DNA of 64,000 nt from Rhodamnia argentea (taxonomy: Eukaryota; Streptophyta; Magnoliopsida; Myrtales; Myrtaceae). The translations under genes and the position numbers were made by a program. The notes beneath the pieces were generated by a model. It worked only from the letters and a program-made list of their open reading frames with translations, was not told the origin of the DNA and did not search any database. Location: the NCBI RefSeq assembly GCF_020921035.1, contig NC_063150.1, positions 12,896,001 through 12,960,000 on the forward strand. The letters are read 5' to 3'. Of the stretch, positions 1 through 11,800 are shown one piece after another; within the stretch, counting starts at the first letter, position 1; each line of letters begins with the position of its first letter.

Positions 1-1104
1 CTCCGAATCCATAACAGGGGATCAAGTTGTCCTCATCGAAAGCAGATAGTGTCTGTCCAATGATTGAAATCGCCTGTTCATAGGGGTTTCTACCATCCCC
101 GATATGGTGCAAGCTCCGCCGGTGAAACGACCTAGCACCTGATTTTCGAAAGGGGTTTTAGCCTATCAAATTCGAAACCGATTGAAAACTTCGAAAGGAT
201 TGAGCGGTAACAAAGACCTGTCCACTCATTGCTCTTCGTGAAATCAATACCGACGATGAGGTTAGAGGACTCGAGGCCAGCTTGGGCGAGGGCAGCAGTA
301 ACCTATTATATAACCATGATCATATTAACATCGGAACATCAGTGACTTGTAAACCGAGGCATAGCTTCTAAAAGATTAACCAGCAGTCCAAGAATCGAGT
401 CCGAATGCTGCCACATGGATTATCCGAACTCCTCAATCGTCTCCACACAAAATCTTAGAAGACAATGATGGCTGGAGAAATTTACTTACTTACTTATTCT
501 CCATAAGTATGCTGGATAGTTAACAAGAAACCTCTCAGCCTATCCCGAGTTTGCAATCCCAAGTTCATAGTTTCCTATATTGCATATCCCCTAACACCAA
601 TTTCATCGTGAATTATGTGCAAATTTTGATTATTTACGATCCTTTGCGCTTATTTACGACGAAAATAAACCGAAAGCACCACACAAATTATTCACAGAAA
701 AGAAACTTTCACTGTTCATCCGACAATTTAACGAGCTCACAAAGTTTTAGGCATGCCTACACAAACAGAGCCCAAAACGCACGAACAGGCACATCGCACG
801 TAACACACTTCGAACGAGAGAGAGAGAGAAAGAGTCTCACCTCGTCCAAGGAGCGATAATTGTCGGCAATCCTCGAATACTTCCGGTCCAGCCTCTTCTT
901 CATCGGCTGCGGAGCCTGCGAACCATAACCACCACCGTACGAAGGCGCCGGAGACGGGGCGAAGTCATGCTGAGGCGTGTAATACGAGCTCGGCTGAGCG
1001 TACGACGGCGGCGCTTGGGAATACCCGTATTGGCCCCAATCCGAGCCCGTCGACCCCCCACTGCCACTGTATTGCCTCCTCACCTTTGATCCTTTGCTTC
1101 CCAT
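1..1104 (-). CDS. RGLG: RGLG-type copine/RING E3 ubiquitin ligase, 5' part (3' end outside window)
   Basis: Three exons are visible: 841-1104, 218-302 and 1-138, the last running off the window edge. All junctions are GT-AG and phases close. The start at 1104 gives an N-terminal Met-Gly-Ser-Lys, a plausible N-myristoylation site typical of RGLG proteins. An in-frame ATG at 1137 would bury this glycine, so I prefer 1104. Residues 5-70 are a low-complexity Gly/Ser/Tyr/Pro/Gln-rich leader. After the KKRLDRKYSRIADNYRSLDE segment, exon 2 reads VTAALAQAGLESSNLIVGID and continues FTKSNEWTG, the start of the copine/vWA domain; exon 3 continues with HHIGDGRNPYEQAISIIGQT. The C-terminal RING domain must lie beyond base 1. 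In Arabidopsis, RGLG1/2 act at the plasma membrane and nucleus in K63-linked ubiquitination, hormone and stress signalling; that is family knowledge. Which paralogue this is cannot be decided from this fragment. Confidence 0.88.
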
Positions 1105-2600
1105 CTCGATTTTGTCCTTGCACAAAGTCTTGAGCACAGAGAGAGCTCTATTTATTACTGCTACTGCTTCTGATTAAAATCGAACGAGAAACGCCCAAGA
1201 AACTGTCCCGAGGAATCTGGGTAGCAAGAAAGTTATGATTTTAAATACGGAAAATGAAGATTCAAAGAGCTTCGTTACCCAGAAACTTTAAGGGAGAAAA
1301 ACAGGGGACGACGAATATTCGACGAAAACGTGTACCAATTTGGAGCTATTTATATGAAAGAAACGATGACTTGGGAAAGGAGCGTAAAAAGGGCCGCGTC
1401 GCGGAGACCGAGACTGGTTCAATATCAGAGATGAAGACGACAGGCACCGTCTGGGCGAGATCGCGGACGACGAAGCAGAGTAGATGAAACCGTCCGCTCT
1501 GTTCAAGCACCCGAGAAACAGAGACTTGGTGAATGTCAAGAGGAGAGAGAGAGGGAGAGAGAGAGAGAGAGAGAGACGCAGGAAGACGCCAGTGGGAAAA
1601 TTCAGACTCAGAAGATTCAAGAAAAGTACAAGCAAGAGAGCTACGCACGTAACCTGTCAAGCCAAGCTTAAGGAAGCGTTTTTCATAAAACGGGGTCTCA
1701 AAGTCAACTCCGACTCCCGAGTCTTCGTCCCTAATCCAACTCAAAATTTGATAAATAGATAATTTTCTTATAGATCAAGTCGCGTTTGACCTGTCAAGAG
1801 GAAGATCAGATGATTATCATCATCATCTTCATGGCATCCAGAGCGCTCTCTCTCTCTCTCTATCTGCGGATTTACTGCAGCTTTGTTTACCGGGATTTCC
1901 CCCCGGCTCTGGAGCTCTGATCCTTAACACCGGACGCCATTAATCATTATCTTCTTCCTTAATTAATCTTATCCTGATTATTTAGTTTAGATAAGAGACT
2001 ACAAACGAAATTCGAAGACAACTTCTTTAAACCCACCCAAAAGCATGCCCAAATTTTTAAACAAACAAAAAGGATTTGATATGCCACAAGATCCTTTTAA
2101 TTTAAAAGGATGAGCGTAGCTACACAGTCAATTCATAAATATCTTTGGCATTTCACTTGAAATTAAATCTTCCTTATCTAATGGGAATTTAAAATTCGTT
2201 TTTCAAATTGCTCGAATCGCATTTCTCGATTTTCCTTATCGAATTTTATCAGATTGTTTCGGAGCGCGCACGCATGCACCCCACATCTTCTTTACCGTAT
2301 GTTAAGAACTAATTACGGACGACGACGCAGTCCGAAAAAGTCACGCAAGGCAATTACCGTTTAAGAGCAGATGTTTACTTACGAAGATTAATTTGGCGTC
2401 CTCACCGGTATCACCCAGCGATGTACCATTTGTGACAATCCGATATGTTTAACATTCACCAAATTCTCAAAAGGGCACTCTCAATAATGACGCGAAAGAA
2501 TGACCACACGACAAGGGTATGCTAATAATTAATGGGTAGATACCAAAAGTTGAAAAGTCAAGTTTGTTTATGAAAAAGATAGACTAGCATCCATGACCGC
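1105..2600. other. Promoter and upstream region of the RGLG gene; no gene seen
   Basis: This holds the 5' UTR and promoter of the minus-strand RGLG gene. GA/CT-rich tracts lie at about 1542-1575 and 1845-1862, and are commonly found near plant transcription starts. Short open frames in this stretch are low-complexity (Arg/Glu or Leu/Ser from the GA repeats) and resemble no family I know. Confidence 0.5.
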
Positions 2601-2619
2601 AATACGCGCTTGTACAAGT

Positions 2620-3260
2620 GTAACATCATGTCCCACATCGCCTAGGGAGTGAGGTCTTGGATGGTTTATATGACTAGGTCCTCCTTAGACTTGCAAGACG
2701 AGTTTTTCAAGGGTTGTATGGGCGACCCTTGAAGAAACAAAACCGTAAGGAGTTGACGAGCCTTATGCTGCACTTCAAAGCAGACGATATCTTGCAAGTG
2801 ATGCAACGGAGGTGCGGTGGACCCATGCCGTTACAACAAGTGCTGCTCCATACATAATAACCTTCACTCACACATGTTATGTATGGTTTCGACCGCTTTA
2901 ACATGAATATATTCTTCTGATCAAAGGTTGTAGTGTGCCGAGCTCTATGACCAAACCTATCCATATTTTCTTGTTGTCTATTGCTCGGCACCGGGAAAAA
3001 AAGGACGCTTTCCATATAATGACACAAAGAAGAAGAAACATGCATTTACTCTTGCAATAATGTCTGGTGGGACATATCCTTTATAAAAGAGACAGTTTAG
3101 TTGAAGAGGATTCAAACCGGTTCTTGAAGCATATCTTGACTATAAAACCAACCAAACTAAGTTAGATACACGTTGAAGCAGTTCTGACAACTCCACCTTG
3201 AACACTTGTCAATAGGTGTTTGGGCAGGTCCGCCTCTCGTGGAGCCCAGCTCATCATTTT
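2620..3260 (+). mobile_element. Probable dispersed non-autonomous element carrying the USE/TATA promoter
   Basis: Beyond the promoter lie short motifs that I remember from a widespread plant repeat: an ACCGTAAGGAG block near 2740 and TTCAAAGCAGACGATATCTT around 2774-2793 (the commonly seen form has CAAAGCGGACAATATC). A CT-rich, direct-repeat-poor stretch near 3190-3255 may mark the far side. No reverse transcriptase, integrase or gag-like frame is present. I cannot define the ends or a target-site duplication, so the limits are approximate and the class (TRIM/LTR remnant or SINE-like) is open. Confidence 0.35.
2630..2672 (+). promoter_or_regulatory. snRNA-type promoter: USE plus TATA with Pol III spacing
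   Basis: GTCCCACATCG at 2630-2640 is an exact match to the plant snRNA upstream sequence element (RTCCCACATCG). A TATA box, TTTATATG, lies at 2665-2672. The gap between them is 24 bases, as in Arabidopsis U6 promoters (Pol III type); Pol II snRNA genes have about one helical turn more. No U6, U3, 7SL or MRP sequence follows, and a T5 run at 2703-2707 would end a Pol III transcript after only about 10 bases. It is therefore more likely the promoter of a dispersed repeat than of a working snRNA gene. Confidence 0.6.
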
Positions 3261-4859
3261 TTTTTTTTAAATTTTAGAAAGAAAAAGATAGGGCTGAAAT
3301 GTTTTTTTCTTTTTATTTTTATATTAGAAGAGCAGTTCATTGCAGTGCAGCAGATATAAAGAGGCGGAGACGCGTTACTTGGAAGAGGAGAAGAGTCGGT
3401 CCAAATTGGATTAGGAAACTTTGTCGGAATCAGCATAAATCTCAGTATGTTTGTCCGCAAGACCCAAGATCCACAAGTTAATCGGTTTTGTTCGTTGAAA
3501 TCCTTCTCCAAATTGTTTCTCAATTTCTTTAGCAAAGTCAGAGATCTTACTTGTTTCTTTATGTTGATATCACTTCGTGACGATAATATATTGCTATTAT
3601 GCTGATGTGGAGACCTTCCAGTTGTGTGACTCGAAATAAACTATTGCTTGTCGGGCTATTCTTTATGAACCGTGGAGGTTTTTTTGAACGATCCTATGAT
3701 TTTCTCCACATCGGGCTTTCCACATAAAATCTGTAGATGTTGTTTCTGCCTTACTTTAATTTTCATTTTTCAACACTATATCTGCCGTTTCTGGTTGATA
3801 TTGCCGAAATATTGCGATCGGTTGGTGCCGGGGCCAATTCGATATCAATCGATTGAGTTTTGGAGGAAGACATTGATTCTGGACAGGATACGTAGTAAAT
3901 CGCTGCTCATTCTCCCCAACAACATTGGAATTTGGAACAACACCACTTAAAACACTCATGTCTTTGTTCTCCTCATGTGGAGATCATCCTCCCCGTCGAC
4001 TGGAGCTTTCACCTTTATACTAATGGAGGTGTTTTCTCAGCCGGGCGCTTGTTTCTCGGTACGACAAGAGAGTGGTTGGCACAGGGAAATTGGAGGTGTG
4101 AACGTGGCTTTTTTAAGGTTTTCTTTTGGGTCCGAATTGAGGAAGGAACGTGTAATCAAACATGCAAGGACTTGGGACTTGTTAGGTTTCGGAGATATTC
4201 CATCTCCATCATCCGTGTCACATCATGCACGACTAATTCAAATGTAGACAGATGACCGGACATTGATCATAGACAAATGATTGAAACAGGAAGAGAGAGA
4301 TATTTGATAATGCACGGCAATTGACTTTGTCGTTCGAACTTGCCCCCGAAGCAAGGCCAAAGAAACAAAAAAATTGTTCTTGCTAGGCATGAAATGGAGT
4401 TGTGATCTGTGCATGGAATATCGCGAATTCCATCCTAAACTTGTGATACGATTTTAAATTCAGTTAGAATCTTTTTAGGTGGATCAAAATAGTTATAAAT
4501 CGTTGTAGGACAGAATGAGAAAAAAAAAACGTAATTTTAAATCTTTAAGAGAAAATGCGACAAGTCATCTTTGATTAAGTCTTTTCTAAAATCGCTGACA
4601 TGACAGTTTATTAATCGCCTCCGGTCCTATGTGTTGCAGTCAGCAAATATGACATGGACAAATTCACTTGAAACGACAATACTTTGCTTAATTTCGTGAT
4701 ATTTTTTTTTCATTTTTTTCATTTCTTTTTATCTATTTGTTTGTTTCTTTTTCTTTTCTTTCCTTCTTATTTGGCTATTGTTCGTCTTTTGTTCTCTGTT
4801 TCTTGCAAAGAGCGCAAAAATATCCACTCCACAAGCCTCTACAACAAACAAGTTTAATA
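3261..4859. other. Intergenic DNA, no gene recognised
   Basis: AT-rich sequence with T-runs near 3257 and 4705. Short open frames on both strands show no recognisable domain, no consistent codon bias and no splice-linked continuation. Confidence 0.45.
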
Positions 4860-5335
4860 AATCTAGTTTTCTTAGAAGAGCCTTCTTTTTCTGATAAAAT
4901 TCGGGAGTTTGTAATTTCAAATAGGTTAAATTGTTCACATATTATTTATAAAAAAGACTATTCAAGTTCAAAAGTAAATCTTTTGAAATTCCACTCATGA
5001 TAGCCTACTTCAATCCCCTTATAAAAATTTCATTATTGGGTTAGCTCTACACTTCACCTTTTCATAAATTCATTTGGAATAAGAGTTGAGTCTTTCATTA
5101 AAAAATATATCTTTCCTATTTTGGGATGACTCGAAAAGGGTTTTTCAATAAATGAAAAAGAATGAGAATAAAAAAAGGAAAGAGGATGAGTAAAAAAAAA
5201 TTCTACTATCTAAGAATTATTTGAATCAAGGATTCATCTTGTAAGACTAATCCGATCTTATCCATTGTTCGAATTTCTTTTCTAAATAAATCATGTCCAA
5301 AACAGTATTAAAGATCTCATCGAAACTTACCATAG
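4860..5335 (-). pseudogene. psbK: Nuclear insertion of plastid DNA (psbK 3' end and psbK-psbI spacer)
   Basis: Read on the minus strand from about 5332 down, the sequence gives GTAAGTTTCGATGAGATCTT, then TAATACTGTTTTGGACATGA, then TTTATTTAGAAAAGAAATTC. This matches, from memory, the end of plastid psbK (codons for Val-Ser-Phe-Arg-stop) and the start of the psbK-psbI spacer. The Phe codon has lost one T, so the psbK end is frameshifted. The rest, down to about 4860, has the AT-rich indel-laden character of a plastid spacer. A weak resemblance to the start of psbI lies further down, but I would not rely on it. It should be an old, non-functional NUPT. Confidence 0.55.
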
Positions 5336-5665
5336 TTGCATCCGAACAAAAATATCCAATTAAAAATGTGAATTGTATAACTAGTAAATTTAATTGTAGT
5401 AGAGAGGTATATTCGAAATTTTGGAACGTGATTGTGATTTATAGTATATAGTAAAGTTAGCTATGGTACCAATTATTAGTTTTATAAAAGTTGAATATGT
5501 AACAATATAAATTTGTAATACTATAATATTTTGGAAAACCTTTTAGTTTTTACGAAGACCCATACGAAACATAGGCAACAACACCGGTCTAGACCTATTT
5601 AAATTGGTCAATCAATTATAAATTCTAAAACACATTAGATTATTACTTAGTTTTTACCAAGGTCC

Positions 5666-5696
5666 AAATCTAATCTAATCTAATCTAATCTAATCT
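5666..5696. repeat. (TAATC)n microsatellite
   Basis: About six consecutive copies of TAATC. Confidence 0.9.
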
Positions 5697-5702
5697 GTCA
5701 AC

Positions 5703-5759
<57 letters not shown>
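5703..5759. repeat. Compound (AT)n(AG)n microsatellite
   Basis: An AT tract at 5703-5718 passes directly into an AG tract at 5719-5759. Such compound dinucleotide repeats are usually highly polymorphic between individuals. Confidence 0.95.
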
Positions 5760-5762
<3 letters not shown>

Positions 5763-7130
5763 TGCTCCTCCTCATTAGTAAAATCAAACATCATGCATCC
5801 TAAAATCTATTATACCATTATTTAGTTCTCCTACAAATATCCAAATCTAATTTGTCACAAAAATCGAGTACACCCCTAACAGTACATTACATACTTGCAA
5901 AATAAGGTTGCTCCAAAATCCAAAGAGACCCCTACCTGCTCAAGCCTCAAGGAAATATTTTGAATATGCTACAAAAGTACAGAAAGCGTCCTTGTGTCTT
6001 CAAGGAAGAAAATGAAAAACACCCAAAACACTCACCATGCGAGAAAAATTCGGCAGATGATGGCTGATGTACGAGGTTCCCTAAGGGCGTTTATACATTC
6101 TAATAAATGTTCTGTTCATGTTCAAGACGTCTACTGCATGTCGATGCCGCTGTCTGAATTTGACTTTTCGTACATGTGCATTCATTGGCAATCTACCACT
6201 CGCCGGTCATCACTAATGAAGCCGCGTTCACAATTGCAATCTCGTGTGCTGACCGCTCTCTCGTCGAAACCAGAAACGAACATCCGATTCTGACCATTTT
6301 TGTTTGTTTAATGAATAGACCCTTATCCCAGATGGCCCCAGGCTTCTGGGGTGTTGGATTGTTGCTTCGTTTTCTTTGACAAGAAAAGGACTAGGAATGG
6401 TGTTTTGTGAACTATGCAGAGATTTGACCAGAAAAGAAGGGGATTGTTTGAGTGTGTAAGCTGAGAAAACGAGTGAGGGATTGTTGATCTTTGTTCGAAT
6501 AAGAGAGATTAGGTGTAGTTGACAACTTCAAGTATGTGTTGGGAAACATCCATATGATATCTTGAGGACGATACAATATTCTAATATGCCAACACGCGTT
6601 ATTGAGTGTGCCGAAGATATCCATAGATCATAGGTGAACGGTATCGGCAATAGAATGGCTAAGAGTGATAAACAACCTTTGCTCTACGGAAGGTGAATGA
6701 GCCAATGGACATGAGATATGTAGACGAGGGGATGGGAGTTAACGATAGTGAAGAAGTTATGGGATGAGGAATGGATCGATGTTCGGGAGGATCTTGTGGA
6801 TGATGGATCAAACTAGAAGATGTGTGATTGTTAAAAAAAATTTTGATCGACCGATAGAAGATGAACAGACTAGAGGACATGAAGATGCTAGTAAGCTTCG
6901 ACGGGCCGCGGGGATGGCGACAAACTAAAGGTCATGCGATCATCGAAGAGCTTGGATGGATGCAATAGAAGGTGAGCAGACTACACAATATAAGGATGTC
7001 GATATGCTCCGAAGTACCAAAATGTTGAAACTTGGATGGGCCTCAATATATAGAAGCTTGGATGGACCTAACTGCAAAAGGTGTTCTCTCTAGAGACAGA
7101 GTAGTGGTTCTAGAAGCGGTAAAAGTAAAA
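5760..7130. other. Intergenic DNA with faint degenerate internal repeats
   Basis: No gene recognised. From about 6680 to 7080 similar phrases recur, for example GATGAACAGACTAGAGGACA near 6858 and GGTGAGCAGACTACACAATA near 6971, each followed about 30 bases later by GCTTCGA or GCTCCGA. This suggests very diverged tandem units, possibly decayed transposon DNA. Confidence 0.35.
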
Positions 7131-7132
7131 AA

Positions 7133-7335
7133 AAAAAAAAAAAGTCCTATACCTATTGCATTAATACTAATTTAGTCTCAAATTTTTTAATTGGATCAAT
7201 TTAATCATAAATCTCTTTGCATTAGTATTAATTGAGTTGACTCAGCTAATTTTGGCTAGAATTCATTAACGTGAACGTCGGTTATCCTATGTGGCACCGT
7301 CGGTACTAACATAGATATTTTATTTCGACGTAAAG
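7133..7335 (+). repeat. Dispersed repeat, family A (copy 1)
   Basis: The phrases TTGGATCAATTTAATCATAA, CAGCTAATTTTGGCTAGAAT and CCTATGTGGCACCGTCGGTA recur, in diverged form and opposite orientation, at about 42985-43165. Two such copies in one window indicate a dispersed repeat, probably a non-autonomous transposon. No coding capacity. Confidence 0.6.
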
Positions 7336-7383
7336 GACACGACAAGTATAAATACCCTCCTTAACTTCTATTCAGATGTCTTG

Positions 7384-7386
<3 letters not shown>

Positions 7387-7424
<38 letters not shown>
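7387..7424. repeat. (TAA)n microsatellite
   Basis: About twelve consecutive TAA units. Confidence 0.95.
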
Positions 7425-7425
<1 letters not shown>

Positions 7426-7429
7426 TGTG

Positions 7430-8891
7430 ATCTTTGACATGTCCCCCTTCTTCCAGGTCCATCACAAGGAAAATGAAAACCAAGATACAAGAAGAGTAAC
7501 AGAGGCTTGACTGATAACTCGAATCAAGTGCCTATGTGTCACTCTTACAAGGAACACGAAAAGGACCTTTTTCCTTACCTTGGAAAGTCTTTGTAAAATA
7601 ACCTTTAAGAAGCTGGATCCTTCGGAACTACAAGAATCCTTAATTAGAATAGGATAATAATGTTCCAATAATATTGTGAATTATTACATTTTTTTTTATG
7701 TTTTCCTTTTTTTCCTTTTTTTTCTATTCTTTACTTCTTATTTCTCTCTCTTTTTTAAAGAGAAAGCGAATGTGCTTTAACTTTGTGAAGAATCCCAAGC
7801 CTCAATTCGTTTGTCTCCCTCTATCATTCTCGCTCAATCTGATTTTGACACCGCAATGCTTGGCTCGAAAACGACGTCGGTTTGATTGTTTGTGGAAGCA
7901 ATGCCTAACGACATGGCACTCGCCGGATGCCTCGTCAGCGTCCGTTTTGCCACCTAGACACCTACTAAGATGGACTTTCACCCACCATCTGCCACGCCAG
8001 CATCCATTTGCCACCTAAGCAATGGCTGAGATGGCCTTTTTCGATTAAACATTGATGGTCCTAGTAGTTTGGGTCGAAATCATCTCCCAAATCAAAGCCG
8101 GTGCATTTTTTCTGCGACCCTTGAAAGCTTCGGCCAAATTCACCATCAAATGAAACTCTGCTCCAACTTTTGTCCAAAAAAAAAAAAGACCTTTAGTCAG
8201 TAGCTAATGATCACCTCTAGATTAAGTCGGACGAAATCAATATTTTGTTTTTTGGGTCGAAGGACGAAATCAAATTGAATCGGACAAAATTAGCTAGAAA
8301 TACCATGCAAGTATATGTCCTTTGGAGCTATATGGATCGGGCCTAACGGGTTACCAAAGTCCGAACCTAATCGAATTCGGAGGATGGCTGAAGTCCAACT
8401 GGGCCTCCGACGGGCTTTGGGCCGATCAGTTTCGATTCCCGGAACACCATTTGACAGAGCTCCAAAAGTCAACAGGAGTCGTCCCTCATCCGTTGGATCA
8501 GACTACTAAATCCAGATGAATGACGTGGCGAAATCAGAAGCCCTGTCCCTATAAACTTCGATACACTACCCACCACGCGATCATTATTTTTTTTTTCCGA
8601 TTTCTTCAATTCTGCACGACACACACACAGACAGCCAGTTGGGGGTAGCCTTGCTTCTTCTTCTCCCTTCTTCACGGCACGATTCATCGTCTCTCGCAAG
8701 AAACTCCCGATCACGCTGCCAACCCGCGGTGAAGTTCGCTCGAATCGCTAATTTATCTAGCAATTTCGAAGCCCTAGGTCGTCGGAGTTGGTCGCACCGG
8801 TCGCGTTGACGGACATCGGGTCGTCACTATTCATGGTAATTGACCCGATTGAGTAGCTTTTTTTCTTGGATTAGACGGCCCTGGTTCTGCG
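7430..8891. other. Upstream region of the At3g49055-like gene
   Basis: AT-rich up to about 8580, then a GC-richer stretch with CT/CA-rich sequence (8590-8720) that is likely 5' UTR and core promoter. No separate gene is recognised. The start codon at 8892 is the first ATG that opens the long coding exon. Confidence 0.45.
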
Positions 8892-11800
8892 ATGGCTAGC
8901 GCCGACGACGAGGACGCCGCCTCCGATGCTGTCCTCAGCGACGTGGAGGAGGACGATCCGGTGTCGATCGCCATCAAGGAGCCGTCGCCGGACGACGTGT
9001 CGGTGGAGCGGTTTCGCGAGGCTCTGGCGGAGCTCGATCGCGAGAGGCAAGCGCGAGTGGAGGCGGAGAAATCGAAGTCCGAATTGCAGGGCCAGTTCAA
9101 CCGGTTGAAGGCGCTCGCTCACGAGGCGATTAAGAAGCGAGAGGAGTGCGCGAGGCAGAGGGACGACGCCCTGCGCGAGAAGGATGAGGCCTTGAGATCC
9201 AAGGAGGCCGTCGATGCGGAGCTGGTCGAGGCCAATCGGGTGAAGGATGAGGTTTTGAGTCAAAAGGACGATATCGCGAAGCAATTGGATGAAGCTCTCA
9301 AAGGGAAGGATGGTGTGCGGTCGGAGATCGAGAGTTCAGCGCATATGCTTGTGACAGGCATCGAGAAGATATCGGGAAAAGTCAGCAACTTCAAGAATTT
9401 TGCTGCCGGAGGATTGCCAAGGTCACATAAGTACTCGGGATTGCCTGCGGTGGCATATGGAGTGATTAAGAGGACTAATGAGATAGTTGAGGAGCTACTC
9501 AGACAGATTGATACGACTACCAAATCCAGAAATGAAGCAAGAGAACAGATGGAGCAGAGGAATTATGAGATTGCCATTGAGGTTTCACAGCTGGAAGCGG
9601 CAATTAGTAGCTTGAAGGAAGAGGTTGCCAAGAAAAGTAATGCCGTGGATGGTTTGCAGAGGGCATTGAACGAGAAGGATGTGAAAGTTGCGGACTCCGA
9701 AAGGGAGATGTCAGGGAAACTAAGTTCGCTGGAAAAGGAGAATTCGGAGTTAAGAGATTTAGTAGCTGAATTTGATGATAAGTTAAGGAGCTTGGAATCG
9801 AGGATTGAGGCGCAGAGGCCTTTGCTGATCGAACAATTGGATCAGGTGTCAAAGATTCATCAGAGAACTTGCAATGTGATCAGGATTGTAGATGTTCGAA
9901 ATTCTGAACAATCCGACTTGGCAGAGTCTTTATTTTTACCACAAGATACGGATGTGGAAGAAAACATACATGCCTCACTGGCAGGAATGAAATCCGTTCA
10001 TGATTTAATGGGGATTGTTATTTCAAAGTCGAAGGATTTGGTGGAGGAGAATAATCGCAAAGTGAAGGGTCTGAATGAAACAGTTGATAGATTGGTGAAG
10101 GAGAAAGAGCAGATTGGGTCACTGCTCAGAAGCGCTTTGTCGAAGAGGATGTCATTAGACTCGTCTTCTAGAACCAGTGACGTGTTTCAGGCTGCAGAAA
10201 ATGGTTTGAGAAAGGCAGGGATAGATTTCAAATTTAGCAGACACACGGGGGATAAAAAAGTTGCAGGCCTTGGAGGTCCTGAAGTGGAAGAGATGGAGAC
10301 AGAGGAGGATGAAATATACAATTTGGTCAGAATCTATTCCTCTTATGGACAAACTATTGTTATGGTGTTATTGTATTTCCTTCGATTTGACTAAAAGATT
10401 TTCGCAATGGACAATACAGGCTGGTGCTTTGGAAAATATTGTTAAGGAGTCCCAGCTTGAGATAGTGGAACTTCGACATTCTGTGGAGGAACTAAGGTAC
10501 ATTCCTTTGCCATTCCTGATGGTGGTGCAGGCAGTGCACTCTTACCTGCAGTACTTAATTTGATTATGAATTTCTCTTCTTTTTTTTGTGAATATTAATT
10601 CAGTCCTGAAGTTTGGGATCTCTATGCTATTGTTGTTCTTCCTGTTCGTTTAGCTTTCTAGGTAGGTCAGATACACGAGGGAGGGGGTGATAGACTTGCA
10701 GGAGAGGTAATTTTGTGACACAAGGTACTGATCAGGTACTATTCTGTTTTGTGTATTGCTTTGCTGGATGAAGGGCAGAGTCGAGTTTACTTAAAGAGCA
10801 TATTGAGGCACAGGCAAAGGAGCTCAACCTTAGAAAGCATCAGATTGAGGAACTTGAAGAGAAGGAGAGATTGGCAAATGAAAGTGTGAGTTATTTGTCT
10901 TTACTTTGTGGCACTACTTGTGTATTCTGCCCTTTGCGATTGAAGTCAATTACCTAACTTCTCATTCTGTCTTAGGCAATGTTGTGAGTAAAATGGTACT
11001 TTATTGAATGATAACTGAATAATTTTCTTCCATAGATCGAAGGGCTTATGATGGATATTGCTACTGCTGAAGAAGAAATTGCTAGATGGAAAGTTGCAGC
11101 AGAGCAAGAAGCTGATGCTGGAAAATCTGTTGAGAAGGAGTTTACTGTAGAGGTTTGCTTTCTATGTTAATCACCCTTTTGTTGTGAATTTGAGTGCTCG
11201 GTGTTTAATTAGGACATATGTGCTTTCTCATGTCAACGTAGATAAATGTATCCAGCAGGAAGACAAGAGCATATGTACAGCACAGTGGCCAAGTCAATAT
11301 CGTATCCTAGCTATACTTAGTGGTGCTAGGGTCTTAAAATCAAGATCCATGGGTTGATGAAACTCGATAATTGGTGTGGCATGTAATCAAGATTTTTTTA
11401 GCAAGATCGATAGCCTGAGATTAGTATTCTCACGGAGTAAATTTCAGAGAAGTGGATGCTGAATTTCTTGAAGCCAGGAATTCCTTATGTTATAGCAAAG
11501 CCACTTGTATAGATGGAGAGTAGTGTATAGACGGAGAGTAGTGCATAAATCCTGCCATAGTGCCGCTGACCTGGGTTTGATGCTAGTTTCTACAGTTGAA
11601 GTATTATAATATTTTGCCCAGCGGTATAGGACTAAGTACCGTAAGGTTGTCATAGTTGACAAGCCTCCCTCATTCTCCATTGTCATAGCATGAAGGCTTT
11701 CATTGAAAAAATTTAGTCAACAATTTCACTCTCTTAAATTTTAGCCAAGTATTCCAGATTGTCGTATTTGATAAGCCTCCATCGTTCTCCATTGTTCTCA

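Noticed and set aside
2690..2800. A functional U6, U3 or 7SL gene behind the USE/TATA promoter
   Set aside because: None of the conserved sequence of these RNAs is present.
2707..3045. 112-codon minus-strand frame
   Set aside because: No domain; it lies across the putative dispersed repeat and mixes compositions.
4729..5000. Frames on both strands in the AT-rich left part of the plastid-like insert
   Set aside because: The region looks like plastid spacer; products match no plastid or nuclear protein I know.
8871..9523. Minus-strand frames of 87-137 codons
   Set aside because: Antisense to the GC-rich first exon of the coiled-coil gene.
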